Part shown: positions 34,135-43,198 of the stretch, piece by piece
How the letters are laid out: each line of letters begins with the position of its first letter
Position numbering within the stretch: position 1 is the first letter of the stretch
Assembly: GCF_046719735.1 (NCBI RefSeq)
Contig: NZ_JAUTWQ010000001.1
Location: 741,475 to 805,474 of the forward strand
DNA: 64,000 bases
Direction of reading: 5' to 3'
Origin: Halobacillus_B rhizosphaerae
GTDB taxonomy: Bacteria > Bacillota > Bacilli > Bacillales > Halobacillaceae
Program-made: the position numbers and the translations under genes
The notes under the pieces: generated by a model
Seen by the model: only the letters and a program-made list of their open reading frames with translations
The model's database searches: none
Told to the model about the DNA's origin: nothing

Positions 34135-34428
34135 ATGGAATTAAACGTAACGGATAAAGCAGCTCAGTGGTATGAGAATGAGTTAGAAATAGAAGATACA
34201 TCGCTTCGATTTTATGTGCGCTACGGAGGTTCTGGATTACAGCCTGGATTCTCTCTTGCCATCAAAATAGAAAAACCTGAAAATCCAGTGGCAATAAAGA
34301 GAGCAGGGTCGATCGATTACTTTATTGAAGAGGAAGATAGCTGGTATTTTGACAGTCATTCGCTGACCGTAGATTTTGATGAAACGTGGCAGGAGCCCAA
34401 TTTTAACTATGAAAAAAATGACGGCTAA
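34135..34428 (+). CDS. yneR: HesB/IscA-like protein YneR
   Basis: The 97-residue protein belongs to the HesB/YadR/YfhF group related to A-type iron-sulfur carriers (LNVTDKAAQWYENELEI, then RFYVRYGGSGLQPGFSLAI). The cysteines that bind iron in IscA are absent, so it is unlikely to carry a cluster in the usual way. AAAGGAGAG precedes ATG 34135. B. subtilis has this gene as yneR near yneQ; here the two are on opposite strands. Confidence 0.85.
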   Translation: MELNVTDKAAQWYENELEIEDTSLRFYVRYGGSGLQPGFSLAIKIEKPENPVAIKRAGSIDYFIEEEDSWYFDSHSLTVDFDETWQEPNFNYEKNDG

Positions 34429-34475
34429 TGGCAGAGAGCTAACTATACCTGAAAAAGTGTGCGTAAAAACTTCAT

Positions 34476-34518
34476 CAAAAAACCCGAACCTTTGATGTAC
34501 ATAGGTTCGGGTTTTTTG
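34476..34518. terminator. Bidirectional terminator between yneR and yneQ
   Basis: AAAAAACCCGAACCT and AGGTTCGGGTTTTTT form a long stem with A and T tails on both strands, suited to end convergent transcripts. Confidence 0.85.
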
Positions 34519-34586
34519 AGTATAAGGATGTCAGCTTTTTCAGCGGGGCAGACTAGTTAATCTGTCCATAGAGTCAGAAACATGTA

Positions 34587-34898
34587 TCAGACTTTTTTAT
34601 TTAAAGAAAACCTTTCAATTTGATCCCATTGGTTCTCTTTTTTTAATATATCAACTTGGCGAGGGCCAAATAAATCAAAATGTGGGAAACGGGGATCGTT
34701 ATGGATCCAGTTCGGTTCTAATCCGTAGGTTCTTCCCCAGGCGGTCAGTTTTTTAAGATCGGCACAGCCTACCTTCGTCACTGTATCACAGCCGGGGAAG
34801 CGGTCATCAATCCAAAAATGAGTTAAGAAAGCAATTTCACCTTTTTTTACGTTTTTCTTCCACCTGACAAGTTCTTCTCTTTTTAATCCAAATGCCAT
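34587..34898 (-). CDS. yneQ: YneQ-family protein
   Basis: The 103-residue protein matches the YneQ family, known mainly from Bacillaceae. It is rich in aromatic and charged residues (FLTHFWIDDRFPGCDTVTKVGC and HNDPRFPHFDLFGPRQ), with two cysteines and several histidines that could bind a metal. Its ATG overlaps the yneP stop codon as TAATG, so the two are translationally coupled. Function is not known. Confidence 0.8.
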   Translation of the reverse strand: MAFGLKREELVRWKKNVKKGEIAFLTHFWIDDRFPGCDTVTKVGCADLKKLTAWGRTYGLEPNWIHNDPRFPHFDLFGPRQVDILKKENQWDQIERFSLNKKV

Positions 34899-35323
34899 TA
34901 TTGATCAGACTCCATAGCATTTAAATACGCCTTATGCCAATCTGGGAAACTTCTTCGGATGGAGAGGGGCCGGAACGATTCCTTCTTGACGATCACATGC
35001 TGCGTCTGCCCCGTCACAGCGATATCTCCGGACTCGTGAACCACTTTATACCCGTACGTAATTCGAAGCCCGTCATACGCCTCTAACCAAGTGAGAACGT
35101 GGACATCTTCCCCATACCTGACCGGTGTTTTAAATTGAACCGTAGCATCCACAACCGGCGATACGACGCCCTGATTTTCAATCTCATAATATTTAAAGCC
35201 CAGTCCTTCAATAAAATCAGTTCTGCCCATTTCAAACCACACTAAATAGTTCGCATGATAAACCACACCCATCATATCTGTCTCCTGATACCTTACTTTT
35301 ATAGGGGTTTCTGTTACTTTCAT
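34898..35323 (-). CDS. yneP: Acyl-CoA thioesterase YneP (hot-dog fold)
   Basis: The product of 141 residues is a YbgC/4-hydroxybenzoyl-CoA thioesterase-type hot-dog protein: KVRYQETDMMGVVYHANYLVWFEMGRTDFIE carries the active Asp and the helix of the fold. ATG 35323 is preceded by GGGAG; an upstream in-frame start at 35353 lies inside the preceding gene and has no site. The gene begins two bases from the stop of the tandem AAA gene, so all three share a transcript. Substrate unknown. Confidence 0.9.
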   Translation of the reverse strand: MKVTETPIKVRYQETDMMGVVYHANYLVWFEMGRTDFIEGLGFKYYEIENQGVVSPVVDATVQFKTPVRYGEDVHVLTWLEAYDGLRITYGYKVVHESGDIAVTGQTQHVIVKKESFRPLSIRRSFPDWHKAYLNAMESDQ

Positions 35324-35325
35324 TA

Positions 35326-37584
35326 TTAGCGCTCCCTTCTTAAAGCATGCCACGCCTTCTCCATGTCCAATTCGATCAGCTGGTTCATGTCTTCTAAATC
35401 ATTTGAGACTACTCTAATGGACTGATACTGGATGGCCTCATTTACTAGATTATCTACGAATCGTCCGTTACCTCGAATTCGATGATCTTTAAATTTGCCG
35501 AGTAAGAAGGTCCGACAAGCTTCATTCAGTTGATAGCCGTATTTTTCGGATTGGTGGCTGGTCATAGCTAACAGTTCCTCTTCATTATAATCGGGAAAAT
35601 AAAAATATTTTTTAAACCTGGAGGCAAGTCCCGGATTACTTTCGACTAGTTGTTCCATTTCATACTGGTAGCCAGCTAATATGATGACTAGATTTTCATT
35701 ATGCTTCGTCATTTCATCGACCAGGGTTTCAATTGCCTCTTTGCCAAAATCGTCTCTGCCTCCATTATAAAGGGAGTAGGCTTCATCAATAAACAACACA
35801 CCGCCAAGTGCTTCACGAATTTTCCGCTTTGTTTTAATCGCGGTTTGACCGACATAACCAGCGACAAGATCACTTCTTGATACGACCACCATGTGGCCGC
35901 GCTTTAACAAACCACAATTCTTCAGTACATCAGAATAGATAGAAGCTACGGTAGTCTTTCCTGTTCCCGGATTCCCGGAAAATATTGAATGAAGCTGGAT
36001 AGGAACAACAGGGTATCCTTCTTCTTTCCTGGCTTGCTGAGCTCTTACAAACGAAGATAGTTTCTTCACTTCTGATTTTACATTTCCCAAGCCAATTAGC
36101 TCATCCAGTCTTTCCATCGGTGTACCGTCTGATAATTCCGCTTCTGCTTCCCAATTCACATCTTGCTGATCGATCCTCATATGATCGAGCCAGTGATGTT
36201 TATCTCTTTCAGCTTCTGAAGCCCCTTTATGAAAAATCGTTTTCATGACCAGGTTTTTCACAGTGCGTGCATTGCCAAATGAATCATCCACTCTTTCTTT
36301 GTCAATTAAAGTTGAAAAATCATTAATCGCTTGTTTTGTGAAAAAGAAATCATTTTCAATAGCGGTTTGTTCAGCAATCGTAATAAGCTCATCCATTCCA
36401 TAATCAGGAAGCTCAATATGATTTTGTTCTGGGAAACGACTTCGCAGCCCAGGGTTGGACCATAGAAACTGGCGCATTTCCTCTGGATAACCCGCTAGTA
36501 TCACCGCGAATTTTCCACCAAATTCTTTACTCGTCATCGCTGAAACGAGTGTATCTATAACTGCTTGTCCATAGTCGTTCCCTGTTTGTCCGTCTCTTCT
36601 CAAGCTGTAGGCTTCATCTATAAAAAGGACACCGCCAATTGCTTGTTTAACGTAGTCCATCGTATTTTCTTCACTTTGACCTACATAGGATCCGACCAAA
36701 TGGGAACGGTTTACCTCCACGACCTCTTTAGTATCTAAAATACCGAGTTCATAGTAGATATCCGCTAATAAACGGGCCATCGTCGTCTTTCCCGTGCCGG
36801 GATTTCCCGTCATTATCATATGAAGACCAGGTTCATCTACCATCGAAAAACCGAAATTTCTGCGCTGCTGCTGATACTTTAGAAAATGGTAGTAGCGCGT
36901 AATATAAGTTTTCACATCGGTAAGTCCCACCATCTGTTCAAAGACTTCTAAAGGATTTTCCCGAGCACTTTCTGTTAAAAAGGATGGCAGACGTTTGTAT
37001 AATTCATCCTGTGAATCGGATAACCGTCTGGCCATTTCATTTATTTCCTTTACCGGAACAAGAATTCTCCTTTTTTCAATTGTTGAAATTGCATTTTCCA
37101 TGACTGTCTGCAGTTCAGTTAATTGTTCGTATACTTCTTTATAGATCTGCAATCTGCTGGAAGTTTCCATTACTTCTTTTTCAGCTAGGGAGTTGTCCCA
37201 TTGCTCCTTCAGTTTAAGAAGGTCTTGTTGAATAGAGCGTGCCTTTTTAGCTTTCGCTGAATCATGGTCAGTTTCATGCATCACCCATTGCTCAATAGGT
37301 GTATTCTTTAGTAAAGTATAGGCCTGCATGAGCTGCTTAGATTCATAAATTTCGTTCACTACTTTATGGTTATCATTCATCACTCTTGCCTCATCTATAA
37401 ACTGATCAGATAGGGAATCTTGATCAGGGTGACGCTTAATTCGGTGATAGGCAAGGGATGCATATAAGAGGGCTTTCAATTCTTTATCATTAATCTCGGA
37501 GTCATTTAAATAACGCAGCGCTTCCACTTCGGATATCGGAGGTGCTTCATCCAAGCTGTTCCATTCTTTAATAAAATCCCACAT
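35326..37584 (-). CDS. Large tandem-AAA ATPase related to SpoVK/CbbX
   Basis: This protein of about 752 residues has a helical N-terminal region (about residues 1-215, tetratricopeptide-like), then two CbbX/SpoVK-type AAA+ modules. Each has GNPGTGKTT (Walker A), GGVLFIDEAYSL (Walker B) and the IILAGY/VILAGYPEEM sensor followed by NPGLRSRF or NPGLASRF arginine fingers. ATG 37584 is chosen because GAGGAAG precedes it; an ATG at 37620 has no site. It overlaps into yneP-yneQ. The layout recalls type VII secretion EccA with doubled ATPase, but no secretion genes are nearby. B. subtilis lacks it between tlp and yneP. Function unknown. Confidence 0.85.
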   Translation of the reverse strand: MWDFIKEWNSLDEAPPISEVEALRYLNDSEINDKELKALLYASLAYHRIKRHPDQDSLSDQFIDEARVMNDNHKVVNEIYESKQLMQAYTLLKNTPIEQWVMHETDHDSAKAKKARSIQQDLLKLKEQWDNSLAEKEVMETSSRLQIYKEVYEQLTELQTVMENAISTIEKRRILVPVKEINEMARRLSDSQDELYKRLPSFLTESARENPLEVFEQMVGLTDVKTYITRYYHFLKYQQQRRNFGFSMVDEPGLHMIMTGNPGTGKTTMARLLADIYYELGILDTKEVVEVNRSHLVGSYVGQSEENTMDYVKQAIGGVLFIDEAYSLRRDGQTGNDYGQAVIDTLVSAMTSKEFGGKFAVILAGYPEEMRQFLWSNPGLRSRFPEQNHIELPDYGMDELITIAEQTAIENDFFFTKQAINDFSTLIDKERVDDSFGNARTVKNLVMKTIFHKGASEAERDKHHWLDHMRIDQQDVNWEAEAELSDGTPMERLDELIGLGNVKSEVKKLSSFVRAQQARKEEGYPVVPIQLHSIFSGNPGTGKTTVASIYSDVLKNCGLLKRGHMVVVSRSDLVAGYVGQTAIKTKRKIREALGGVLFIDEAYSLYNGGRDDFGKEAIETLVDEMTKHNENLVIILAGYQYEMEQLVESNPGLASRFKKYFYFPDYNEEELLAMTSHQSEKYGYQLNEACRTFLLGKFKDHRIRGNGRFVDNLVNEAIQYQSIRVVSNDLEDMNQLIELDMEKAWHALRRER

Positions 37585-37912
37585 TGCTTCCTCACGTCCT
37601 TTCCTATCAACGTTTCCCATTTTATCATAATCCGTTTTATATGTAGAAGAACAAGCCCTGAACAGGCGGACGAACTCCCGCCAAGGATCCCGTTCTTTAT
37701 TCTTGCGGCCGGAAATGCTGTCTGCATACTACGGAAACTCCACGAACCGAGAACCCTGCACGAGAATAGTTTACTCTCTCAGGAAGCCGATTGGTAAACC
37801 GTGCTTTTATTTATTGCAAAATAAAGCAAACCCGAACCATACAAAGTTAAAGGTCCGGGTTTGCTACTGAATGGAATGCTTTCATCCCATCCTTTTCCAT
37901 TTAATGTTGGTT
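37585..37912. other. 328-base intergenic stretch with G/C-rich structured block
   Basis: Between about 37650 and 37800 base composition is richer in G and C than the flanks and contains several short inverted and direct repeats, for example GGCGG...CCGCC and repeated GAACC. A frame reading LGGSSSACSGLVLL crosses it on the minus strand, but without a ribosome site. It resembles a dispersed intergenic repeat seen in Bacillaceae. The tlp terminator is at its right end. Confidence 0.45.
37825..37865 (-). terminator. Terminator of tlp
   Basis: AGCAAACCCG and CGGGTTTGCT arms with an ACC/GGT extension. On the minus strand TTATTTTG follows. Confidence 0.75.
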
Positions 37913-38131
37913 TTATTGATTTTTGGCTTCATCTTTAATTTCTTGACGCATACCTTCAATAGATTGTTCGCGCCGTTTGTTCTTTTCTTTAATTTGCTGT
38001 TGTTCCGTTTCATTAGCAAACTCTAGTGATTCATGAGAAGCTTCGATATTTTCAATGGTATTTGCTACGTTCTCCTGTAAACGGTCAACGTTATCCTTGC
38101 GGTTGTCTGGTTTCGGCATGTTCCGCCCCAT
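37913..38131 (-). CDS. tlp: Small acid-soluble spore protein Tlp
   Basis: The 72-residue protein matches Tlp (thioredoxin-like by name only): MPKPDNRKDNVDRLQENVANTIENIEASHESLE followed by a charged helix. It is a forespore protein of unknown exact role. ATG 38131 has AAGGAGAAT upstream; an inner ATG at residue 5 is also possible. It lies downstream of acnA and yneN as in B. subtilis. Confidence 0.92.
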   Translation of the reverse strand: MGRNMPKPDNRKDNVDRLQENVANTIENIEASHESLEFANETEQQQIKEKNKRREQSIEGMRQEIKDEAKNQ

Positions 38132-38229
38132 TAAAATTCTCCTTTAAAATCGATTCGGACTTGTCGGAAGTCCTCCCTTACGTTTCCCAATGAAAAAAAC
38201 CTTATACAAAAAAACAAATTCCATCTTTT

Positions 38230-38373
38230 TTAGGATGGAATTTGTTCTAATCTGTCCTTATGACGCTTTTCAATGCGGTCATCAATTTCATCTAGTAGTT
38301 TTTGGTCTTCTTCTATACTTTTAATATTCGCCTGCACACGCTCATTAAACGTTAAGGATTGCCTTTTTCTCAT
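38230..38373 (-). CDS. FbpB-like small basic protein
   Basis: The product of 47 residues reads RKRQSLTFNERVQANIKSIE followed by EDQKLLDEIDDRIEKRHKDR, a highly charged helical protein that resembles the Fur-regulated basic protein FbpB group. ATG 38373 follows AAAGGAGA; a longer frame to 38418 adds an implausible segment. I see no Fur box in the short upstream gap, so the iron link is unproven here. In B. subtilis this slot between yneN and tlp is held by sspN. Confidence 0.65.
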   Translation of the reverse strand: MRKRQSLTFNERVQANIKSIEEDQKLLDEIDDRIEKRHKDRLEQIPS

Positions 38374-38425
38374 GAGAATCTCTCCTTTTAAGAATAAGCA
38401 TTCCCAAGAGATAAGCAAAATATTC

Positions 38426-38998
38426 CTATTCCAGCGATTCCTTCATTTTGACCATAACATCATAAGTCATTGGACCAACTATTTTAGGCAGCTGTATTCT
38501 GCCATCCGTCCCAATAAAATAAGTAGTCGGAATCGTAAGCGCCTGGTAAAGATCATTGACTTTTAGTTCTTTATCTAACACAACAGGAAAATGATAATGG
38601 TGTTCCTTCATATATTTGTTTACCTCTGCAACACCTTTTTCGCTTCCAGTGGCATTAACCGCCACAATCTCAACCTCATCTCCGAAGTCTTGATAGAACG
38701 TTTCCAGCTCCGGCATTTCTTCCTGACAAGGGGGACACCAGGTCGCCCAGAAATTCAGAAAAACCTTTTTCCCTTTTAAGTCATCTAAAGTTATGGAGTC
38801 TCCGTTTAAAGTTTCCAAAGTGAAATCAGGTGCTTTTTCCCCAGTTTTAAGCTCTCTCGGGGCGTTAGGGGCGACCATCATCGTCCCGTCCTGATTCGAC
38901 TCGGAGTTGGATATTTCCGCAGTTACATCCTCTTTTTTCTGCTGGTCTTTTTTATAGTCAGCGACAGTTACCACAAGCATTCCAATTAAGACAAGCAT
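38426..38998 (-). CDS. yneN: Membrane-anchored thiol-disulfide oxidoreductase (YneN/ResA-like)
   Basis: The product of about 190 residues has an N-terminal membrane anchor, a polar linker and a thioredoxin-fold domain with FWATWCPPCQEEMPEL (active CPPC). It is a TlpA/ResA-type reductase exposed outside the membrane, likely for cytochrome maturation or oxidative folding. ATG 38998 follows CAGGAG with five bases. The frame stays open upstream through KKVLAGAV, which would make a better anchor, back to an ATC at 39031 with an AAAGGGG site but no standard start codon. Confidence 0.88.
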   Translation of the reverse strand: MLVLIGMLVVTVADYKKDQQKKEDVTAEISNSESNQDGTMMVAPNAPRELKTGEKAPDFTLETLNGDSITLDDLKGKKVFLNFWATWCPPCQEEMPELETFYQDFGDEVEIVAVNATGSEKGVAEVNKYMKEHHYHFPVVLDKELKVNDLYQALTIPTTYFIGTDGRIQLPKIVGPMTYDVMVKMKESLE

Positions 38999-39151
38999 CA
39001 CTGCTCCTGCAAGGACCTTCTTGACGATGATTTACTCGCCCCTTTCTCTAATAAGATCATCAAAATATGTACAAGATTTATATAGGATAGTCTATGTTTT
39101 ACTTTATATAATAAAACACGCTTTTGTAAAGAAAAGCGTAAATAAAATTAA

Positions 39152-39178
39152 AAAAACCGCCATAAAAGGCGGTTTTTT
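39152..39178 (-). terminator. Terminator of acnA
   Basis: AAAAACCGCC and GGCGGTTTTT arms around a six-base loop; T tract on the minus strand. It follows the acnA stop directly. Confidence 0.9.
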
Positions 39179-39186
39179 AATCATAC

Positions 39187-41892
39187 TTAGCTTAATTTGT
39201 TACGCAAGACCATTTGAAGAATTCCACCATGACGGTAGTAATCAACTTCAACTTCACTATCAAAACGAGCGACAACATCAAATTCTTTCTTGCTGCCTTC
39301 TTCGTCGGTAGCCGTAACCTTCACTAAATCATGAGGTTGTACAGATTCATCTACTTGAACGTCGAACGTTTCGCGTCCAGTAAGTCCAAGAGATTCGATG
39401 GTGTCTCCTTCTTTAAATTGAAGCGGAAGAACACCCATCATGACTAGGTTAGAACGGTGGATCCGCTCAAAGCTTTGAGCAATAACCGTTTTAATTCCCA
39501 GTAAGTCCGTTCCTTTAGCAGCCCAGTCACGGGAGCTTCCCATACCATAGTCATCTCCAGCAATTACGAGAAGCGGGGTATTGTCCTGCTGATACTTCAT
39601 TGCCGCTGTATAGATCGGCATTACTTCTTCAGTTGGCCAGTAAGTGGTAAATCCACCTTCTGTTCCAGGCGCTAATTGGTTACGAATACGAATATTTGCA
39701 AACGTACCGCGCATCATCACTTCGTGGTTACCACGGCGTGAACCATAAGAATTAAAGTTTCGCGGACTTACACCGTTTTCCTGTAAATATTCGCCGGCAG
39801 GCATGTCTTTCGGGATAGCTCCTGCAGGTGAGATGTGGTCTGTCGTAACGGAATCACCAAATTTACCTACTACACGCATGCCGTTAAGCGGCTTGACTTC
39901 TTCAGGTTCGCTTGAAAGCCCCTCAAAGAATGGTGGGTTTTGAATGTACGTAGAATTATCGTTCCAGTCATACAATGGCTCATCCGTTGTATTAATTTCA
40001 TTCCATTCCTTGTTGGAATTAAATACGTTTTCATACTCTTTACGGAAGATCTCTGGAGTAACAGAGTTTGAAATCTCCTGCTTGATTTCTTCCTGAGTCG
40101 GCCAGATATCATCAAAGTAAATTGGATCTCCGGACATATCCTTGCCAATAGGCTCTGTTTTCAGATCAATATCCACTGTTCCAGCTAATGCGTAAGCTAC
40201 CACTAATGGCGGTGATGCCAAATAGTTTGCTTTCACAAGCGGGTGAATACGGCCTTCGAAGTTACGGTTACCTGAAAGTACTGATGATGCTGTTAAATCA
40301 TTATCAGCAATTGCTTTTTCAATTTCAGGAAGTAAAGGACCGGAGTTACCGATACATGTTGTACAGCCATAACCGACCAAGTTAAAGCCAAGTTTGTTTA
40401 GATACTCCATTAAGCCTGAATCTTCAAGATAGCGAGTAACTACTTTAGATCCTGGAGCCAAAGAAGTTTTCACATAGGATGGTACGTTTAAACCTTTCTC
40501 AACGGCTTTCTTAGCTACAAGTCCTGCGCCCAGCATTACATGCGGGTTCGAAGTATTTGTACAAGAAGTAATAGCAGCGATCGCAAGTGCACCTGTCTTC
40601 ATAACTGCTTTATCTCCGTTAGAGAATTCTACTTCTGCTTCTTTATCAAATTCAGCTTTATCCAGTCCAAAGCCGTGATTACCGGCAGGGCCTGTAATCG
40701 CTTTGTTAAAGGATTTCTTCATCTGAGAAAGCGGAATCAAATCTTGAGGACGTTTCGGTCCAGATAAATTTGGTTCCAACTCTTCAAGATCGATTTCGAC
40801 CAGTTTCGTGAAATCTGGATCTTCAAAGGATGGATCATACCAAAGATTATTTTCTTTACAGTATGTTTCTACCAATTTAATCTGCTCTTCACTGCGGCCA
40901 GTTAGACGCATATATTCTAAAGATTCCCCATCTACTGGGAAGAAACCACATGTAGCACCATATTCTGGAGCCATGTTGGAGATCGTTGCACGATCTGCCA
41001 GCGGCATTTCCTGTAAGCCTGGTCCGAAGAATTCAACAAACTTCCCAACTACGTTTTGCTCACGAAGTTTTTGAGTCACTTTTAGCGCTAAGTCTGTTGC
41101 GGTAGTTCCTTGAGGGAAGCTTCCGTTTAATTTCACACCTATAACTTCTGGAGCAGGGAAATAAGAAGGCTGACCTAACATTCCTGCTTCGGCTTCAATA
41201 CCGCCTACACCCCACCCAAGTACTCCAAGACCATTAATCATAGTCGTATGTGAGTCAGTACCTACTAATGTATCTGGATAAGTATCTACAGAACCATCAT
41301 CCGTTTTATTTGAATGAACTACATTTGCAATATATTCAAGGTTCACCTGGTGAACAATACCTGTTGCAGGTGGAACTGCACGGTAATTATCAAAGGCTTT
41401 TTGAGCCCAGTGTAAAAATTCATAACGCTCTTGATTTCGTTCAAATTCAAGTTCCATGTTAGCTCTCAGTGCATCAGGTGTGCCATATTTATCCACCTGT
41501 ACGGAGTGGTCAATAACCAGATCCACAGGGACTTCAGGATTAATTTTATCCGGGCTGCCTCCCATATCGACCATAGCTTTTCTAAGTGAAGCAAGGTCAA
41601 CTACTGCGGGTACACCTGTGAAATCCTGCAGAATTACCCGGGAAGGTTTAAATGGAACATCTTCCCCTGCTGATTTACTAGTTCCCCAATTTGCTAAACT
41701 CTCCACGTGTTCATCTTTAATCACACGTCCGTCGTGCTGACGAAGCAGAGATTCGAGCAGAATACGGATAGAGAAAGGCAGACGGGAGATCTTTCCATGT
41801 CCCGCTTCTTCTAAGGCTTTCAAGTCGTAATAGTTGTACGTTTGGCCATTAAGGTCAAATTGTTTGCGAGCATTATATGCATTGCTAGCCAT
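39187..41892 (-). CDS. acnA: Aconitate hydratase
   Basis: The 901-residue enzyme converts citrate to isocitrate. Cluster-binding cysteines are in SCTNTSNP and GYGCTTCIGNSGPL, with SRDWAAKG for the active-site loop and GTDSHTTMINGLGVLGWGVGGIEAE near residue 200. It is the aconitase A/IRP1 type, named citB in B. subtilis, and next to yneN as there. A GGGGG run and AAGGA lie before ATG 41892. No clear operator for CcpC was found by eye, though the 200 bases upstream are A/T-rich. Confidence 0.96.
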   Translation of the reverse strand: MASNAYNARKQFDLNGQTYNYYDLKALEEAGHGKISRLPFSIRILLESLLRQHDGRVIKDEHVESLANWGTSKSAGEDVPFKPSRVILQDFTGVPAVVDLASLRKAMVDMGGSPDKINPEVPVDLVIDHSVQVDKYGTPDALRANMELEFERNQERYEFLHWAQKAFDNYRAVPPATGIVHQVNLEYIANVVHSNKTDDGSVDTYPDTLVGTDSHTTMINGLGVLGWGVGGIEAEAGMLGQPSYFPAPEVIGVKLNGSFPQGTTATDLALKVTQKLREQNVVGKFVEFFGPGLQEMPLADRATISNMAPEYGATCGFFPVDGESLEYMRLTGRSEEQIKLVETYCKENNLWYDPSFEDPDFTKLVEIDLEELEPNLSGPKRPQDLIPLSQMKKSFNKAITGPAGNHGFGLDKAEFDKEAEVEFSNGDKAVMKTGALAIAAITSCTNTSNPHVMLGAGLVAKKAVEKGLNVPSYVKTSLAPGSKVVTRYLEDSGLMEYLNKLGFNLVGYGCTTCIGNSGPLLPEIEKAIADNDLTASSVLSGNRNFEGRIHPLVKANYLASPPLVVAYALAGTVDIDLKTEPIGKDMSGDPIYFDDIWPTQEEIKQEISNSVTPEIFRKEYENVFNSNKEWNEINTTDEPLYDWNDNSTYIQNPPFFEGLSSEPEEVKPLNGMRVVGKFGDSVTTDHISPAGAIPKDMPAGEYLQENGVSPRNFNSYGSRRGNHEVMMRGTFANIRIRNQLAPGTEGGFTTYWPTEEVMPIYTAAMKYQQDNTPLLVIAGDDYGMGSSRDWAAKGTDLLGIKTVIAQSFERIHRSNLVMMGVLPLQFKEGDTIESLGLTGRETFDVQVDESVQPHDLVKVTATDEEGSKKEFDVVARFDSEVEVDYYRHGGILQMVLRNKLS

Positions 41893-42180
41893 GTTTCCTT
41901 TTACCCCCTCATCAAAATTAAATGGCGAGCCCGACAGGCTTCCCCATTCCCCAATTGTTCATTTGCTCCTTTCAACAAAAAAGGACACAAATCTGCAACT
42001 ATTATTGTAAAACAAAAGAATTTAGAAGTAAAACAATTAAGCAGATTTTTAATTATTCAGTTATTACTAAACGGCGAACTATGCTGACCTAAAAGTAAAC
42101 ACAGGTTGTATTTCTTAAAGCAACCTTTTATAATTAACCTAATCAATCATACTTAGAAAATGAAACAAGGTGATTACAAA

Positions 42181-42615
42181 ATGTCTCTCGGATTTTCCCT
42201 GTTTATCATTACCTGGGTCATCATCATGGTAGGCTTAATGAGTATAGGCGGTTTCTTTATGTTCCGTAAGTTTTTGAAGCGTTTGCCGAAAGAAGATGGA
42301 AAGTCCATCATCGACTGGGAAGAACATTATATTGAGCTGACCAGACATATGTGGAAACAGGATCAGAAAGACTTACTGGAAGAGCTGGTGTCCCCGGTGC
42401 CGGAATTATTTAGAGATATCGCACGTCAGAAAATCGCCGGACGCATCGGGCAGGTAGCGCTCGAAAAGAAACAAAAGAAAATTACACAAGAAGTCATTAT
42501 CGAAGGCTACATTCTGGCTACACCTAAGCGAGATCATAAGTTTCTGATAAAGAAGCTTGAAGAGAAGAAAATTGATCTTGCACCTTATCAGCCATTGTTT
42601 GATCAAACCTCATAG
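42181..42615 (+). CDS. yneK: YneK-family membrane protein (DUF2621)
   Basis: The product of about 144 residues has one N-terminal membrane helix (LFIITWVIIMVGLMSIGGFFMF) and a cytoplasmic domain rich in Lys and Glu, including WEEHYIELTRHMWK. ATG 42181 follows AAGGTG with eight bases spacing; the ATG at 42160 has no ribosome site. It sits between acnA and ccdC as in B. subtilis yneK. Function unknown. Confidence 0.85.
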   Translation: MSLGFSLFIITWVIIMVGLMSIGGFFMFRKFLKRLPKEDGKSIIDWEEHYIELTRHMWKQDQKDLLEELVSPVPELFRDIARQKIAGRIGQVALEKKQKKITQEVIIEGYILATPKRDHKFLIKKLEEKKIDLAPYQPLFDQTS

Positions 42616-42652
42616 TGCTCGTTCTGCTTAACTAATTCGGACGAATCGAAAG

Positions 42653-42682
42653 AGGCCGGGGTCTAACCACCCCGGCCTTTTC
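42653..42682. terminator. Terminator between yneK and ccdC
   Basis: AGGCCGGGG and CCCCGGCCT form a very stable nine-bp stem, followed by TTTTCT on the plus strand. It separates two convergent genes. Confidence 0.85.
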
Positions 42683-42688
42683 TAATAT

Positions 42689-43177
42689 TCATGCATTGGC
42701 ATCTGAAGTATGCCTTTTCCGATCAAGCTGCAGAAACTGTTTGAGCATTGCTATGCGCCAGGAAACAATCATCCCAAAGGCAAGCAGGAAGAACATCCCG
42801 CTCGTTTCAGCCAGAGTCTCATTCTGACCAATTATGACTTTTAGTATAATCCTTATCACAAGCAGCCCCGCCAAAATAAAGACAAACCCCTTGGAAGGCT
42901 TCAAATAAATCTGGTCCCCTCTCATTTCAAAACGTGAAGTCCGAATGAGAAAGATGGAAAATATAATTCCCACAACGAGAGCTTCAGCTACTTGACTCCA
43001 AGCGACTCTGAATTCCGGTAAGAGAAACATGAAGGCTCCTGTGCTCATAAAAATCGGCGGTAAAACAATTTTCTTAATACTCGCCGGGCGTTTAGCTGCC
43101 CGCAGCCGGATGAAAATCATTCCCGTAGCCATTCCGGCTGCCAGAATTGTGCTTGCAATTAACCAATACATATCCAT
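42689..43177 (-). CDS. ccdC: CcdC family membrane protein
   Basis: The 162-residue protein has four or five hydrophobic segments and the YneJ/CcdC pattern (GMIFIRLRAAKRPASIKKIVLPPIFMSTGAFMFLLPEFR). It lies behind yneI and ccdA, as in B. subtilis where ccdA serves cytochrome c biogenesis; CcdC itself is not essential for it there. An AAGAGTG-type site precedes ATG 43177. Exact function unknown. Confidence 0.88.
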   Translation of the reverse strand: MDMYWLIASTILAAGMATGMIFIRLRAAKRPASIKKIVLPPIFMSTGAFMFLLPEFRVAWSQVAEALVVGIIFSIFLIRTSRFEMRGDQIYLKPSKGFVFILAGLLVIRIILKVIIGQNETLAETSGMFFLLAFGMIVSWRIAMLKQFLQLDRKRHTSDANA

Positions 43178-43198
43178 TCACTCTTTCTTTTAGCCCAT

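Noticed and set aside
37506..37727. 73-codon minus-strand frame reading LGGSSSACSG
   Set aside because: It overlaps the start of the tandem AAA gene in another frame and lacks a ribosome site; it is better explained as repeat-like intergenic DNA.
41893..42160. sspO/sspP spore genes next to acnA, as in B. subtilis
   Set aside because: No frame with SspO or SspP features is present on either strand in this gap.
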